Shown here in pieces: positions 18,970-28,639 of a stretch of DNA of 64,000 nt. The DNA is from Archangiaceae bacterium (GTDB lineage Bacteria; Myxococcota; Myxococcia; Myxococcales; Myxococcaceae). The stretch lies in NCBI GenBank assembly GCA_016714225.1, contig JADJNS010000003.1:434001-498000 (forward strand). The letters run 5' to 3'. The notes under the pieces are model-generated. The model was not told the DNA's origin, made no database searches, and saw nothing but the letters and a program-made list of their open reading frames with translations. Positions within the stretch are counted from its first letter, which is position 1, and the number at the start of each line of letters is the position of its first letter. A program made the translations under genes and the position numbers.

Positions 18970-19512
18970 TCAGGCCGGCAGCTTGGCCGAGTCGCGCAGG
19001 CGGGGCGCGGCGGCGTCTTTCTTCGACAGCAGCGGCTCTTTGACCGGCCACGCGATGCCGAGGTCGGGGTCGTTCCACAGCACGCCGCCGTCGCCTTCGG
19101 GGAAGTAGACGTCGGTGCACTTGTAGAGAAAGTCGGTGTCGTCGCGCAGCGCCACGAAGCCGTGCGCGAAGCCGGGCGGAATCCAGAACTGCTTGCAGTT
19201 CTCTTCGCTGAGCTCGACGCCGAACCACTTGCCGAAGGTCGGAGAGCTCTTGCGAATGTCGACCGCCACGTCGAACACCGCGCCGCGGGTGACCATCACC
19301 AACTTGCCCTGCGGCCTCGGGTTCTGAAAGTGCAGCCCGCGCAGCGTGCCGGCCTTCGAGCGGCTCCAGTTGTCCTGCACGAAGGGCAGGGTGAGGCCAG
19401 CGGCGCGGTAGCGCTCGAGGCTGAACGACTCGAGGAAGTGGCCGCGGTCGTCTCTGAAGACCTTGGGCTCGAAGATGAGCACGCCGGGCAGCGGCGTCTG
19501 AACGACGTTCAC
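18970..19512 (-). CDS. rfbC: dTDP-4-dehydrorhamnose 3,5-epimerase
   Basis: This is a 180-residue cupin-fold enzyme converting dTDP-4-dehydro-6-deoxy-D-glucose to dTDP-4-dehydro-L-rhamnose. Visible hallmarks are VFRDDRGHFLESF, FVQDNWSRSKAGTLRGLHFQ, the KLVMVTRGAVFDVAVDIR core strands, and WIPPGFAHGF with the active-site histidine region. The length is normal for RfbC/RmlC. It starts at a GTG overlapping the rfbA stop by four bases, preceded by GGGG. The long open frame upstream is only a shadow of rfbA. It is third in the coupled order rfbD-rfbA-rfbC. Confidence 0.95.
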   Translation of the reverse strand: MNVVQTPLPGVLIFEPKVFRDDRGHFLESFSLERYRAAGLTLPFVQDNWSRSKAGTLRGLHFQNPRPQGKLVMVTRGAVFDVAVDIRKSSPTFGKWFGVELSEENCKQFWIPPGFAHGFVALRDDTDFLYKCTDVYFPEGDGGVLWNDPDLGIAWPVKEPLLSKKDAAAPRLRDSAKLPA

Positions 19513-20390
19513 TTCACCGCCCCTTTGCCGCTGATCAGCGCGAGCAGGTACTGGCCGTACTCGTTCTTCTTCATCGGCTCGGCGGCGCGCGCGACCGCCT
19601 CGGCGTCGATGAAGCCCATGCGCCAGGCGATCTCTTCGGGGCAGGCGACCTTGAGGCCCTGCCGCTGCTCGATGATCTGAATGTACTGGGACGCTTCCAT
19701 CAGCGAGGCGTGGGTGCCGGTGTCGAGCCAGGCGAAGCCGCGGCCCATCAGCTCGACCTTGAGCTGCTTGCGCTGCAGGTAGATCTTGTTGACGTCGGTG
19801 ATCTCGAGCTCGCCGCGCGCTCCGGGCTTCAGGTCGCGGGCGATGTCGAGCACCTGGTTGTCGTAGAAGTAGAGGCCGGTGACCGCGTAGTTCGATTTCG
19901 GAGCCTTCGGCTTCTCTTCGATCGACACCGCGTTGTTGTGGGCATCGAGCTCGACCACGCCGTACCGCTCGGGGTCTTTGACGTAGTAGCCGAACACCAC
20001 CGCGCCGTCTTTCACCTTGGCCGCGCGCTGGGTCATGTCGCTGAAGCCGTGGCCGTAGAAGATGTTGTCTCCGAGCACCAGCGAGGCCGAGTCGTTGCCG
20101 ACGAAGCTGCGGCCGATGATGAACGCCTGCGCGAGGCCCTCGGGTTTGGGCTGCACCGCGTACGAGAAATTCACGCCCCACTGCGCGCCGCTGCCGAGCA
20201 GCTCTTCGAAGCGCGGCAGGTCGCTCGGCGTCGAGATGATGAGAATGTCCCGAATGCCCGCCAGCATCAGCGTGGTCACCGGGTAGTAGATCATCGGCTT
20301 GTCGTAGATGGGCAGCAGCTGCTTCGAGACCACCCGGGTGAGCGGGTAGAGGCGGGTGCCGCTGCCGCCAGCGAGGACGATGCCTTTCAT
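19509..20390 (-). CDS. rfbA: Glucose-1-phosphate thymidylyltransferase
   Basis: This is a 293-residue nucleotidyltransferase making dTDP-glucose from dTTP and glucose-1-phosphate, the first step of dTDP-L-rhamnose synthesis. It shows the N-terminal signature GIVLAGGSGTRLYPLT, then VSKQLLPIYDKPMIYYP, LVLGDNIFYGHG, IEEKPKAPKSNYAVTGLYFYD, and GRGFAWLDTGTH. Size and motifs fit RmlA. The ATG at 20390 overlaps the rfbD stop (ATGA). A longer start five codons upstream lacks support. Confidence 0.96.
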   Translation of the reverse strand: MKGIVLAGGSGTRLYPLTRVVSKQLLPIYDKPMIYYPVTTLMLAGIRDILIISTPSDLPRFEELLGSGAQWGVNFSYAVQPKPEGLAQAFIIGRSFVGNDSASLVLGDNIFYGHGFSDMTQRAAKVKDGAVVFGYYVKDPERYGVVELDAHNNAVSIEEKPKAPKSNYAVTGLYFYDNQVLDIARDLKPGARGELEITDVNKIYLQRKQLKVELMGRGFAWLDTGTHASLMEASQYIQIIEQRQGLKVACPEEIAWRMGFIDAEAVARAAEPMKKNEYGQYLLALISGKGAVK

Positions 20391-21264
20391 GACTGCCCTT
20401 TCCACTCTTGATGAAAGCGCTTCAGCGCGTCAGAGAGCGCGAGCGGCTTGGCCTTCAGCTCGGCGGTCGCCTTGCTCACGTCGAGGCTGCTCTTCTTGGG
20501 GCGGGGCGAGGCGAGCTTGAGGTCCGCCAGCAGCGTGGGGGTGATGTTCACCGGGTTGAACGCGAACTGCTCGCAGAGGGCGCGCGCGAACTCGACGCGG
20601 TTGACGGTAGTGGCGCCGGCGGTGTGCCAGACGCCGGTGAGGCGGCGCTCGGCGAGCTCGGCGAGCATCTCGGCGGCGTTGAGCGCGAGGGTGGGCGACA
20701 CGTACTGGTCGCTGAACAGCTTCACCGGGTTGGTGCCGGGCAGGGCGGTGACGAGCCGGGCCCGAAGTTGCGCGCGGCCTGGGGCCAGCCGTAGACGACG
20801 GCGACGCGGGCGATGGCCCACGAGCCGCCGAAGCGCACCGCGAGCTCGCCCATGTGCTTGGTGACGGCGTAGATGCCGCGCGGGCTGGGCACGTCTTCTT
20901 CGTGGTACTCGCCGCGCTCACCGTCGAAGACGTAGTCGGTCGAGACGTGCACCAGGTGGGCGTCGAGCCGCTTGCACTCGACCGCGAGCGTGGCGGCGGC
21001 GCTGCAGTTGGCGGCGTACGCCCGACGGGTCCTTCTCGCAGCCGTCGACGTCGGTCATCGAGGCGGGGTTGATGACGGCTTCGGGCTTGAGCTCTTCGAG
21101 GGTGCGCTTGACCGGGCGGCGTCGGTCAGCTCGACCGAGACGAATTTACCGGGAATGCGCGAGGCGCCGCGGGACAGGCCGGTGACGTCGTGGCCGCGCG
21201 CAGCGAGCAGGGAACAGAGTCTTGAGCCGACGAGCCCATTGGCTCCGGTGACGACGAGTCTCAT
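20387..21264 (-). pseudogene. rfbD: dTDP-4-dehydrorhamnose reductase (three small frameshifts)
   Basis: The combined reading gives about 292 residues, normal for RfbD/RmlD, an NADPH-dependent short-chain dehydrogenase giving dTDP-L-rhamnose. Motifs include VTGANGLVGSRL at the N-terminus, NPASMTDVDGCEKD, HVSTDYVFDGE, YAVTKHMGE (Tyr-x3-Lys catalytic pair) and the C-terminal LALSDALKRF. Frames shift near 21115 (a C4 run apparently read as C3), 21020 (GCGCG shortened) and 20760 (a G4 run read as G3). The downstream genes and coupling are normal, so these look like sequence errors rather than loss of the step. Confidence 0.85.
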
Positions 21265-21317
21265 GTGGTGGCTTGCATGGCCTGGGAGACCGGGCCATAG
21301 AGCAAAGCGACCGTTCG

Positions 21318-22518
21318 ATGTCCACCCCTGATGCCGCCATCGTGCTCGCCGGAGTCGCGAAGCACTTTCGCAAGACCAAGACCCGGCGCGAGTACACCAC
21401 CTTCAAGACCGAGCTCTTGCGCGTGCTCAAAGGGGCGAGCGCACCGTCGGCGAAGCTCGAGTTCATCGAGGCGCTGAAGCACGTCGACCTGGTGGTTCCG
21501 AAGGGCAAGACGGTCGGCATCATCGGGCGCAACGGCTCGGGCAAGGCACCCTGCTCAAGCTCATCACCGGCATCTACGGCCCTTCGAGCGGCACGGTGAA
21601 GGTGAACGGCGCATCTCGGCGCTGCTCGACCTCGGCGCGGGCTTTCACCCCGACTTCAGCGGCCGCGAGAACATTCTCATCAACGGCATCATTCTCGGCA
21701 TGACGCGCGGGCAGGTGAAGGCGCGCATGCAGGAGATCATCGACTTCGCCGAGCTGGGGGAGTTCATCGACGAGCCGGTGCGCACGTACTCGAGCGGCAT
21801 GTTCATGCGGCTCGCGTTCGCGGTGGCGACGCACGTCGACCCCGACATTCTGATCATCGACGAGATTCTCGCGGTCGGTGACGAGCACTTCGGCCGCAAG
21901 TCGATGAAGCGGATGAGGGACTTCAAGCAGTCGGGGAAGACCATCGTGCTGGTCACGCACGACCTCGGCACGGTGAAGAGCTGGTGCGACCACGCGGTGT
22001 GGATAGACGGTGGCCGGGTTCGTGAGGAAGGCGAGCCGGGTCAGGTGGTCGAGCGCTACCGGGCCGCGGTCACTGCAGCCGAAGAGGGGCCGGCGGAGAC
22101 CTCTGCGCTGCGCGCTCCAGGTATCGAGCTGCCGGCGGTGGCGGCAGTGCCCGAGTCGACGGTGCAGCTGACCGAGCTGAAGGTGCTGCCGGTGAGCGGC
22201 CGCCTCGAGCTGCAGGTGTCATTCAAGGTGTCGTCGCCGACGTCGTTCGAGCTGGTCGCCCAGATCAGCGACTCCCACGGTCGGGTGCTCTTCGCGTCGA
22301 CACTGCCCGCCAGCGTGCAGTCGGTCGGGCAGGCGCGCGCCAGGCTCACGGTCGAGCACCAGGCGTTCGCGCCGGGCAAGTACCAGGTGCTGGTGCAGGC
22401 TTTCCCTCCCGCGCCGCAGCCGGTGCAGGAGCTGCGCGCCGACCTCGAGCTGAACGCCAGCCAGGCCGTGGTGAAGAGCAGCCACCCCGACTGGACGCTC
22501 GAGCCGCCCACCGCGTGA
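21318..22518 (+). CDS. Wzt/TagH-like polysaccharide ABC transporter ATPase (two small frameshifts)
   Basis: About 400 residues. The N-terminal ATPase domain has Walker A in GIIGRNGSGK, signature RTYSSGMFMRL, Walker B ILIIDEILAVGDE, and an LVTHDL switch histidine. A C-terminal beta-rich domain (residues ~270-400) resembles the glycan-recognising Wzt C-domain. The family energises export of O-antigen or teichoic-type polymers with a two-component permease. Frames shift near 21546 (expected GKGTLLKLITG) and 21612 (expected VNGRISALLDLG), each fitting one missing G. No Wzm-like permease gene is visible in the window. It is divergent from rfbD across 53 bp and converges on rfbB with a 3-bp gap. 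Confidence 0.88.
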
Positions 22519-22521
22519 CGG

Positions 22522-23547
22522 TCAGGCGGCGCTCGACAGGCGCTGCTTGTACTGGCTGTCGAAGTACTGGCGGTAGGCGCCCGAGGTGACGCGCTCCCAC
22601 CAGGTGCGGTTCTCGAGGTACCAGGTGACGGTGTCGTCGAGGCCCTGCTCGAAGGTGTGCGCCGGGGCCCAGCCGAGCTCGCGCTTGGTCTTGGTGGGGT
22701 CGATGGCGTAGCGGCGGTCGTGGCCGGGGCGGTCTTGCACGTACTTGATGAGCGTCTCGGGCTTGCCGGTGCGCTTCAAGATGCCCTTCACGATGTCGAT
22801 GTTCTTGCGCTCGGCGCCGCCGCCGATGTTGTAGGTCTGGCCCTTCTTGCCGCGCTCGAGCGCGAGCAGCAGCGCCGAGCAGTGGTCTTCGACGTGCAGC
22901 CAGTCGCGAATCTGCGCGCCGTCGCCGTAGACGGGCAGCGGCTTGTCGTGCAGGCGTTCGCCACCATCAGGGGGAATGAGCTTCTCGGGGAACTGGTAGC
23001 GGCCGTAGTTGTTCGAGCAGCGGGTGACCACCACGTCGAGCCCGAAGGTGTGCGCGTAGGCGAGCGCGAGCAGGTCGGCGGCGGTCTTCGAAGCCGAGTA
23101 GGGCGACGACGGCTGCAGCGGGCTCTCTTCGGTGAACGCGCCCGTTGGCCCGAGCGAGCCGTAGACCTCGTCGGTCGAGACCATCAAGAAGCGCTTGAGC
23201 CCCACCGCGCGCGAGGCCTCGAGCAGCACCTGGGTGCCGAGCACGTTGGTGACGGTGAAGGCCTCGGGGCCGAGAATGCTGCGATCGACGTGGCTCTCGG
23301 CGGCGAGGTGCATCACCGCCTCGATGCCGTGCTGCCGCAGCACGTGCTCGACGTGCTCGCGGTTGTTCACGTCGCCTTTGACGAAGACGTGCTGCGCGTC
23401 GCCCTCGAGGTCTTTGAGGTTCTCGAGGTTGCCCGCATAGGTGAGCTTGTCGAAGTTGACGATCTTCCACTGCGGGCGCTGCTTGCGCAGGTACTTCACC
23501 AGGTTGGAGCCGATGAAGCCGCAGCCCCCCGTCACGAGCACGTTCAT
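22522..23547 (-). CDS. rfbB: dTDP-glucose 4,6-dehydratase
   Basis: This is a 341-residue extended short-chain dehydrogenase catalysing the second step of dTDP-L-rhamnose synthesis. It has the NAD motif VTGGCGFIGSN, HLAAESHVDRSI, STDEVYGSLG, YSASKTAADLL with the catalytic Tyr and Lys, CSNNYGRYQFPEKLIP, and GDGAQIRDWLHVEDHC. Right after KLIP the protein reads PDGGERLHD, where the family has a hydrophobic LM...NAL HD stretch. This fits one inserted C and one lost G that cancel within about 25 bases. It is separated from rfbDAC by the ABC ATPase gene. Confidence 0.95.
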   Translation of the reverse strand: MNVLVTGGCGFIGSNLVKYLRKQRPQWKIVNFDKLTYAGNLENLKDLEGDAQHVFVKGDVNNREHVEHVLRQHGIEAVMHLAAESHVDRSILGPEAFTVTNVLGTQVLLEASRAVGLKRFLMVSTDEVYGSLGPTGAFTEESPLQPSSPYSASKTAADLLALAYAHTFGLDVVVTRCSNNYGRYQFPEKLIPPDGGERLHDKPLPVYGDGAQIRDWLHVEDHCSALLLALERGKKGQTYNIGGGAERKNIDIVKGILKRTGKPETLIKYVQDRPGHDRRYAIDPTKTKRELGWAPAHTFEQGLDDTVTWYLENRTWWERVTSGAYRQYFDSQYKQRLSSAA

Positions 23548-23600
23548 GCCGTGGGAGTGCCTGACCCCGCCCGTGAGGTCAAGCGACGCCGGTCAGGACA

Positions 23601-24644
23601 CTAGGCGTAGGTGCCCTGGTCGAGCCGGTCGGCCGGAGCCCCCGCCAGGTCGTGGTAGCAGAACGCGCCCTTGGCGAAGTAGTGGCAGGCCATCGAGCGG
23701 CGCGACGGCCGAATGTCCTTACGCATCGAGCCGCCGTGAATCAGGTTCGCGTGCCAGAACAGCACGTCGCCCTTCTTGGCGAGAAACGTCTTTCGCTCGA
23801 GACCGCTGCTGTCGAGCACCCGCTGGATGTACGGCTCGTACCTCTCGGCCACCAGCGCGTACTGCCTGGTGCGGAACTCCACCGGGTCGATGCCCACGTC
23901 GCGCGCGAACACGTAGGGCAGGCGGTGACTGCCCGGGTAGTAGAAGAGCGGGCCCGAGTCGGGGTGAATGTCTTCGAACGCGATCCACGACGCGCACATG
24001 TAGCCGAGCGGGTACGTGGTCATGTGAATCGAGTCGGAGTGCGCGAGCTGCTCGCGGCCCTTGGGGAACATCAAGGTCTGAAAGGGCACCATCTCGCGAC
24101 CGAGCAAGAGGTTCGCGGTCTCCATCACCTTGGGGTGCGCGAAGGCGTCGTAGATCTCGGGGACGATGAGGTGCGCGTTCATCACGTGCCCGTGGTGGGG
24201 GTCGTCGGCCGTCTTCTTCTCGCCCGAGCTCGCGACGCGGCCCGCAGCGACCCCTTCGGAGTACTTCGCCCACACCCGGTCGAGCACGTCGGCGGGAATC
24301 GCGCGCGGCAGAATCACGTAGCCGTCGCGAACGAAGGCGCGGCAGTACTCGGCCTGCTCTTCGGTGATGAGGCCGTTGGCGAGCCGCTCGTTCACCTGCA
24401 CCAACGCGTCGGGGTGATCCAACCAGGCGAAGGGGCCCGACGACGGCATCGCTCGCGCGTCGAGCACCGGCTGGGTGGTGTCGATTGCCTGGTGTGCGAA
24501 GTACCGCCGGTGAAAGTCGTCAGCCCGAGAGGGCGGCACCGCCTCTTCGGTCTTCAGCGCGTGGTAGACCTTCTTCAGCTGGGGCCGAAACGGAAACGAG
24601 CGAGGCACCAGGTGCTTCACCCATTCGACGTAGCTGTCGGGCAT
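23601..24644 (-). CDS. Phytanoyl-CoA dioxygenase (PhyH) family protein
   Basis: This is a 347-residue Fe(II)/2-oxoglutarate-dependent oxygenase. The iron ligands are visible: HSD at His202 and Asp204, and the distal histidine in LIHGG at His303. RRSMACHYF supplies the Arg expected to hold 2-oxoglutarate. The core beta-helix motifs (YVILPRAIP, LFYYPGSHRLPYVF, KGDVLFWHANL) are intact. Family members hydroxylate small molecules or tailored natural products. Here it sits between rfbB and the giant glycosyltransferase gene, so hydroxylation of a sugar or lipid is a guess from context only. Confidence 0.88.
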   Translation of the reverse strand: MPDSYVEWVKHLVPRSFPFRPQLKKVYHALKTEEAVPPSRADDFHRRYFAHQAIDTTQPVLDARAMPSSGPFAWLDHPDALVQVNERLANGLITEEQAEYCRAFVRDGYVILPRAIPADVLDRVWAKYSEGVAAGRVASSGEKKTADDPHHGHVMNAHLIVPEIYDAFAHPKVMETANLLLGREMVPFQTLMFPKGREQLAHSDSIHMTTYPLGYMCASWIAFEDIHPDSGPLFYYPGSHRLPYVFARDVGIDPVEFRTRQYALVAERYEPYIQRVLDSSGLERKTFLAKKGDVLFWHANLIHGGSMRKDIRPSRRSMACHYFAKGAFCYHDLAGAPADRLDQGTYA

Positions 24645-24699
24645 GGGGGGCCGCTTAGTCCAACGCTCCGAGGACTGCCAAATCGCGTCCGGGCGATTG

Positions 24700-24728
24700 T
24701 TGACTTGTCGCGGCAGCGCGCGCTACCA
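24700..24728 (+). promoter_or_regulatory. Candidate promoter for the giant glycosyltransferase gene
   Basis: TTGACT at 24700-24705 is followed, after about 17 bases, by a weak CTACCA. An AAGGA ribosome site lies at 24746-24750, four bases before the ATG at 24755. The -35 is good and the -10 poor, so this is a low-confidence sigma70-type guess in the 110-bp divergent gap. Confidence 0.3.
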
Positions 24729-24754
24729 CCGCCCGCTCACGCGCCAAGGACGAA

Positions 24755-27700
24755 ATGAAGATCGACTCCCCTGCTGAAACCGCGGAGAAGCTGCCGCTTC
24801 CCACCTTCGTCGACCCGTCGTTTCTCGATGACCAGGGAGACCCCACCGCCGCGACGCTGGTCGAGATGATCGCCGCGCAGCGTGCGCTGGTCGATTCGCT
24901 CCAGAACTGCACTGGCGATCGCTGCGCCGAGCTGGTGGCCCACACGCGTACCCTGACGCTGCTGACCAAAGAGCTGTCGAAACGCGCTCCCCAGGTGGTG
25001 GACTCGGGCGTCGCCGACGGCCTCGATCGCGCCGGGCACCTGGCCGACATCTTTCCCGGGCCGGTCGGCGGGTCGCACCGCGGCAAGCACGTGGGCACCG
25101 CCGTCACCACCGTGAAGAAGGCGCTGGTGACCGGTCTGCGCCCGTTCACGTCGAGATGCTGCGCCCGCAGTACCAGTTCAACCTGGCGCTGGTGGACACC
25201 TTCAAGCAGATCACCCGGCAGCACTCCTCGACCATTCGGCCCGACCTGCAGGCGTGGGTTCGCAATCGGCTCGAGCCGCTGGCTTCTCCCTTCACCTGGC
25301 GAGTGCCGACCCATCGCAGGCGCACCAGCGCCGCAGCGGTGAAGCTGGTGAAGAACACGTACCTCGCCGGCATGCGGCCGTTGCTCGAAGAGCTGCTCGA
25401 GGGCCAGCGGTTGTGGAACGAAGCCGCCATTCGGGCCGCGGCGCTGCTCGCTTCGTGGCAGTCGCCGACGGTGACCGAGCAGTTTCACCTGCTCGAAGAG
25501 ATGAACCAGCTCGTCGAGCCGCAGCGGCGCGAAGGGTTGGGCAAGGCGCTCAAGGCCTCGACGCCGATCTGGAATGAAGTTCTGGCCAAGCAGGTCGCCT
25601 TCAACCGCGAGATCGTCCGCATTCTCTCGCAGGTGATGGGCGTAAGCCCCCGCCGCGGCAACGACTACCGCGCGTGGTGCGAGCGCCGCGAAGCCCACGA
25701 TGTCGGAGCAGCGCACCACACCGTGGCGGCCATGCGCGAGCGGCCGTTGATCAGCATCTTGGTGCCAACCTACGAGACGCCCGCCGAGATTCTGCGGTCG
25801 ACGCTCGACTCGGTGCTCAGCCAGATCTACCCGAACTGGGAGCTGTGCATCGCCGACGACGGCTCGAAGGGGCCGCAGGTCGGCGCGGTGCTGAGCGAGT
25901 ACGCGCGCCGCGATGCGCGCGTGAAGGTGGTTCGCCTGTCGAAGCAGTCGGGCATCGCGCGCGCCACCAACGCGGCGCTCGAGCTCGCCACGGGCGAGTA
26001 CATCGCGTTTCTCGATCACGACGACGTGCTCGCGCCCCATGCGCTGGCCGAGATGGCCGCCAGGCTCACCAGCGCGGGGCCGCTCGACCTCGTCTACTCC
26101 GACGAAGATCGCATCGACTCGAAGGGGCGCCGCATCGCGCCGTTCTTCAAGCCCGACTGGTCTCCCGACCTGCTGCGCTCGTCGAACTACATCTGCCATT
26201 TCCTGGTGGTGCGCCGGTCGCTCGCGGTCGAGGTCGGCGGTCTGCGGCCCGGCTTCGAAGGCGCGCAAGACTACGACTTCGTGCTGCGGGTCACCGAGAA
26301 GTCGCCCCGCATCGGTCACGTGCCGAAGGTGCTCTATCACTGGCGCGCGAGCGACCAGTCGACGGCGCTCGACGTGGGCAACAAGCCGAAGGCTGCACTT
26401 GCAGGCGTTCGCGCGCTGCAGGAGCACCTCGATCGCAGCAAGGTCGAGGCGAAGGTCGACTCGACGCTGCCGACCACCTACTGGGTTCGGTATCCCGTGA
26501 AGGGAGACCCGCTGGTCTCCATCATCGTGCCTTTCAAAGACAAGCCCGAGCTGCTCGACCAGTTGGTGCGCAGCCTGCTGGCGCGTACGCGAGGCGTGCG
26601 GTTCGAGCTGATTCTGGTCTCGAACAACAGCATGCAGCCCGAGACCTTCGCGCTGCTCGACCGGCTCACCGACCCGCGCATTCGCAAGTTCACGTGGGAT
26701 CACCCGTTCAACTACCCCGCGGTGAACAACTACGGCGCCGCGCAGGCCAAGGGCGACCTGCTGCTGTTCCTGAACAACGACATCGAGATTCCCGCCGGCT
26801 CTGAGCACTGGCTCGAAGAGCTCGTCTCTCAGGCGCAGCGGCCCGAGGTCGGCTCGGTGGGCGCGAAGCTCTTGTACCCCGACGGCACCATTCAGCACGC
26901 CGGCGTGGTGCTGGGGCTCGGTGGCTTCGCCGGGCACACCTTCGTGCGCCTGCCCGACGACTCGAAGTGGACTCCGTTCGGTCACGCCGACTGGACGCGC
27001 AACTACCTGGCCGTCACCAGCGCTTGCGTGATGATGCGGCGCGACGTCTATGACCAGCTCGCGGGCTTCGACGAGAAGTTCGTGGTCTGCGGCAGCGACG
27101 TCGACATCTGCCTGCGCATGGTCAAGGCCGGCCTGCGGGTGGTCTACACCCCGCACTGCAAGCTGATTCACCACGAGTCGGCCACTCGCAAGAACGACTC
27201 GATTCCCGAGAACGACTTCTGGAGATCGTTCGCCGCGTATCGCCCCTGGCTTCGCGACGGCGACGGCTTCTACAACCCGAACCTCTCGCTCGAGGCCGCC
27301 GACGGCACGCTGCGCGAGAGCACCGCCACCGGCGAAGACCTGGCGGTGCAGACCCCGTCGCGTGAGCTGCCGGGCTCGCGCGCGAACCTCGCGTCACCGG
27401 GTCGGGCCGAGCACCTCAAGCACATCATGCCGCACATCTCGACGCTCGATTACGCGAGCGCGACGGCGCGCAAGATGCGGGTTCAGGCGCCGACCCAGGC
27501 CGCGGCGATGCGCGCGTCGCACAAGCTCAAGGAGATCACCTGGTTCGTGCCGTTCTTCAACCACCCGTACGGTGGCGTGCACACCATTCTGCGCTTCGGC
27601 TCGTTGTTGCAGAGCCTGCACGGGGTGAAGAGCCACTTCGTCATCTACGACGCGCCACACGCCATCACCCGCGAGCTCGAGGCTCGGGTGGCGAGCCTCT

Positions 27701-28626
27701 TTCCGACGCCGCCGGGCACCTTCCACGTGCTCAAGACGTTCGAAGACATGGTGCACCTGCCGCAGGCGGACCTCGGCATCGCGACCTTGTGGACCAGCGT
27801 CTACTTCTTGAGCCGGTTCAACAAGGTCGGCGCGAAGGCCTACTTCGTTCAGGACTTCGAGCCGCTCTTCTACCCGGCCGGTTCGTTCTACGCGCTGGCC
27901 GAGCAGACCTACCGAATGGGCCTGACGGGCATCTTCAACACCCAGGGCCTTAAGGAGTACGTCACCAGCAACTACCCGATGTCGGGCGTCTCGTTCGAGC
28001 CCGCGGTCGACCGCAGCATCTTCCACGACCGGCGCCCGCAGAAGACGCGGCCGGTGCGGGTGTTCTTCTACGCGCGGCCCTCGACCAATCGAAACGGCTT
28101 CGAGCTCGGGGTGCTGGCGCTGAAAAAGCTGAAGGAACAGCTGGGCAGCGCGGTGGAGATCGTCACCGCCGGCGAGCACTGGAGCCCCGAGGCGTATGGC
28201 GTGGCCGGGCAGATCACCAACCTGGGCGTGCTGCCGTACGAGAAGACGGCCGACCTGTACCGCGAGTGCGATGTGGGGCTGTGCTTCATGTTCACCAAGC
28301 ACCCCTCGTACCTGCCGCTCGAAATGATGGCATGCGGCGTGACGGTGGTGACCAACAACAACCCGTCGAATCTGTGGCTGTTGCACCACGACCAGAACTG
28401 CCTGCTGGCCGAGCCGACCGTCGCCTGCGTCACCGAGCAGCTGTTGCGCGCGGTGCAGGACCCGGTGCTGAGGGCCCGCATCGGCCGCACCGCTGCCGAG
28501 CGCATGACCCAGACCACCTGGGAAGAGCAGGTGACCAAGGTCTACGAGGCACTGACGGGTCTGGCCGACGCGCAGCGCGTCGTTCCGCACGCCGAGCCGC
28601 GGCACGACGTGCTCACCGCCAGCTGA
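24755..28626 (+). CDS. Giant GT2-GT2-GT4 glycosyltransferase with WsaF-like C-terminus (one frameshift)
   Basis: About 1290 residues after one frame change near 25150 (expected RPFHVEMLRPQ; one C seems missing). Residues 1-325 are mostly helical. The first GT2 domain (~330-530) has ISILVPTYETP, ELCIADDGSK, FLDHDDVLAP and LVYSDEDR. The second GT2 (~585-815) has SIIVPFKDKPELL, ILVSNNS, LLFLNNDIEI and YPDGTIQHAGVVLGL. The C-terminal domain (~925-1270) is GT-B with YFVQDFEPLFYPAGS and LPLEMMACG, like rhamnan synthase WsaF. A single chain could add several sugars in turn, rhamnose being likely given the rfb genes nearby. Cytoplasmic, with no membrane segments. Confidence 0.85.
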
Positions 28627-28639
28627 TCGCGGCGCCGGT

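Noticed and set aside
24655..27174. 839-codon minus-strand frame
   Set aside because: Lies opposite clear GT2 domains and shows the His/Arg/Val-rich composition of an antisense shadow.
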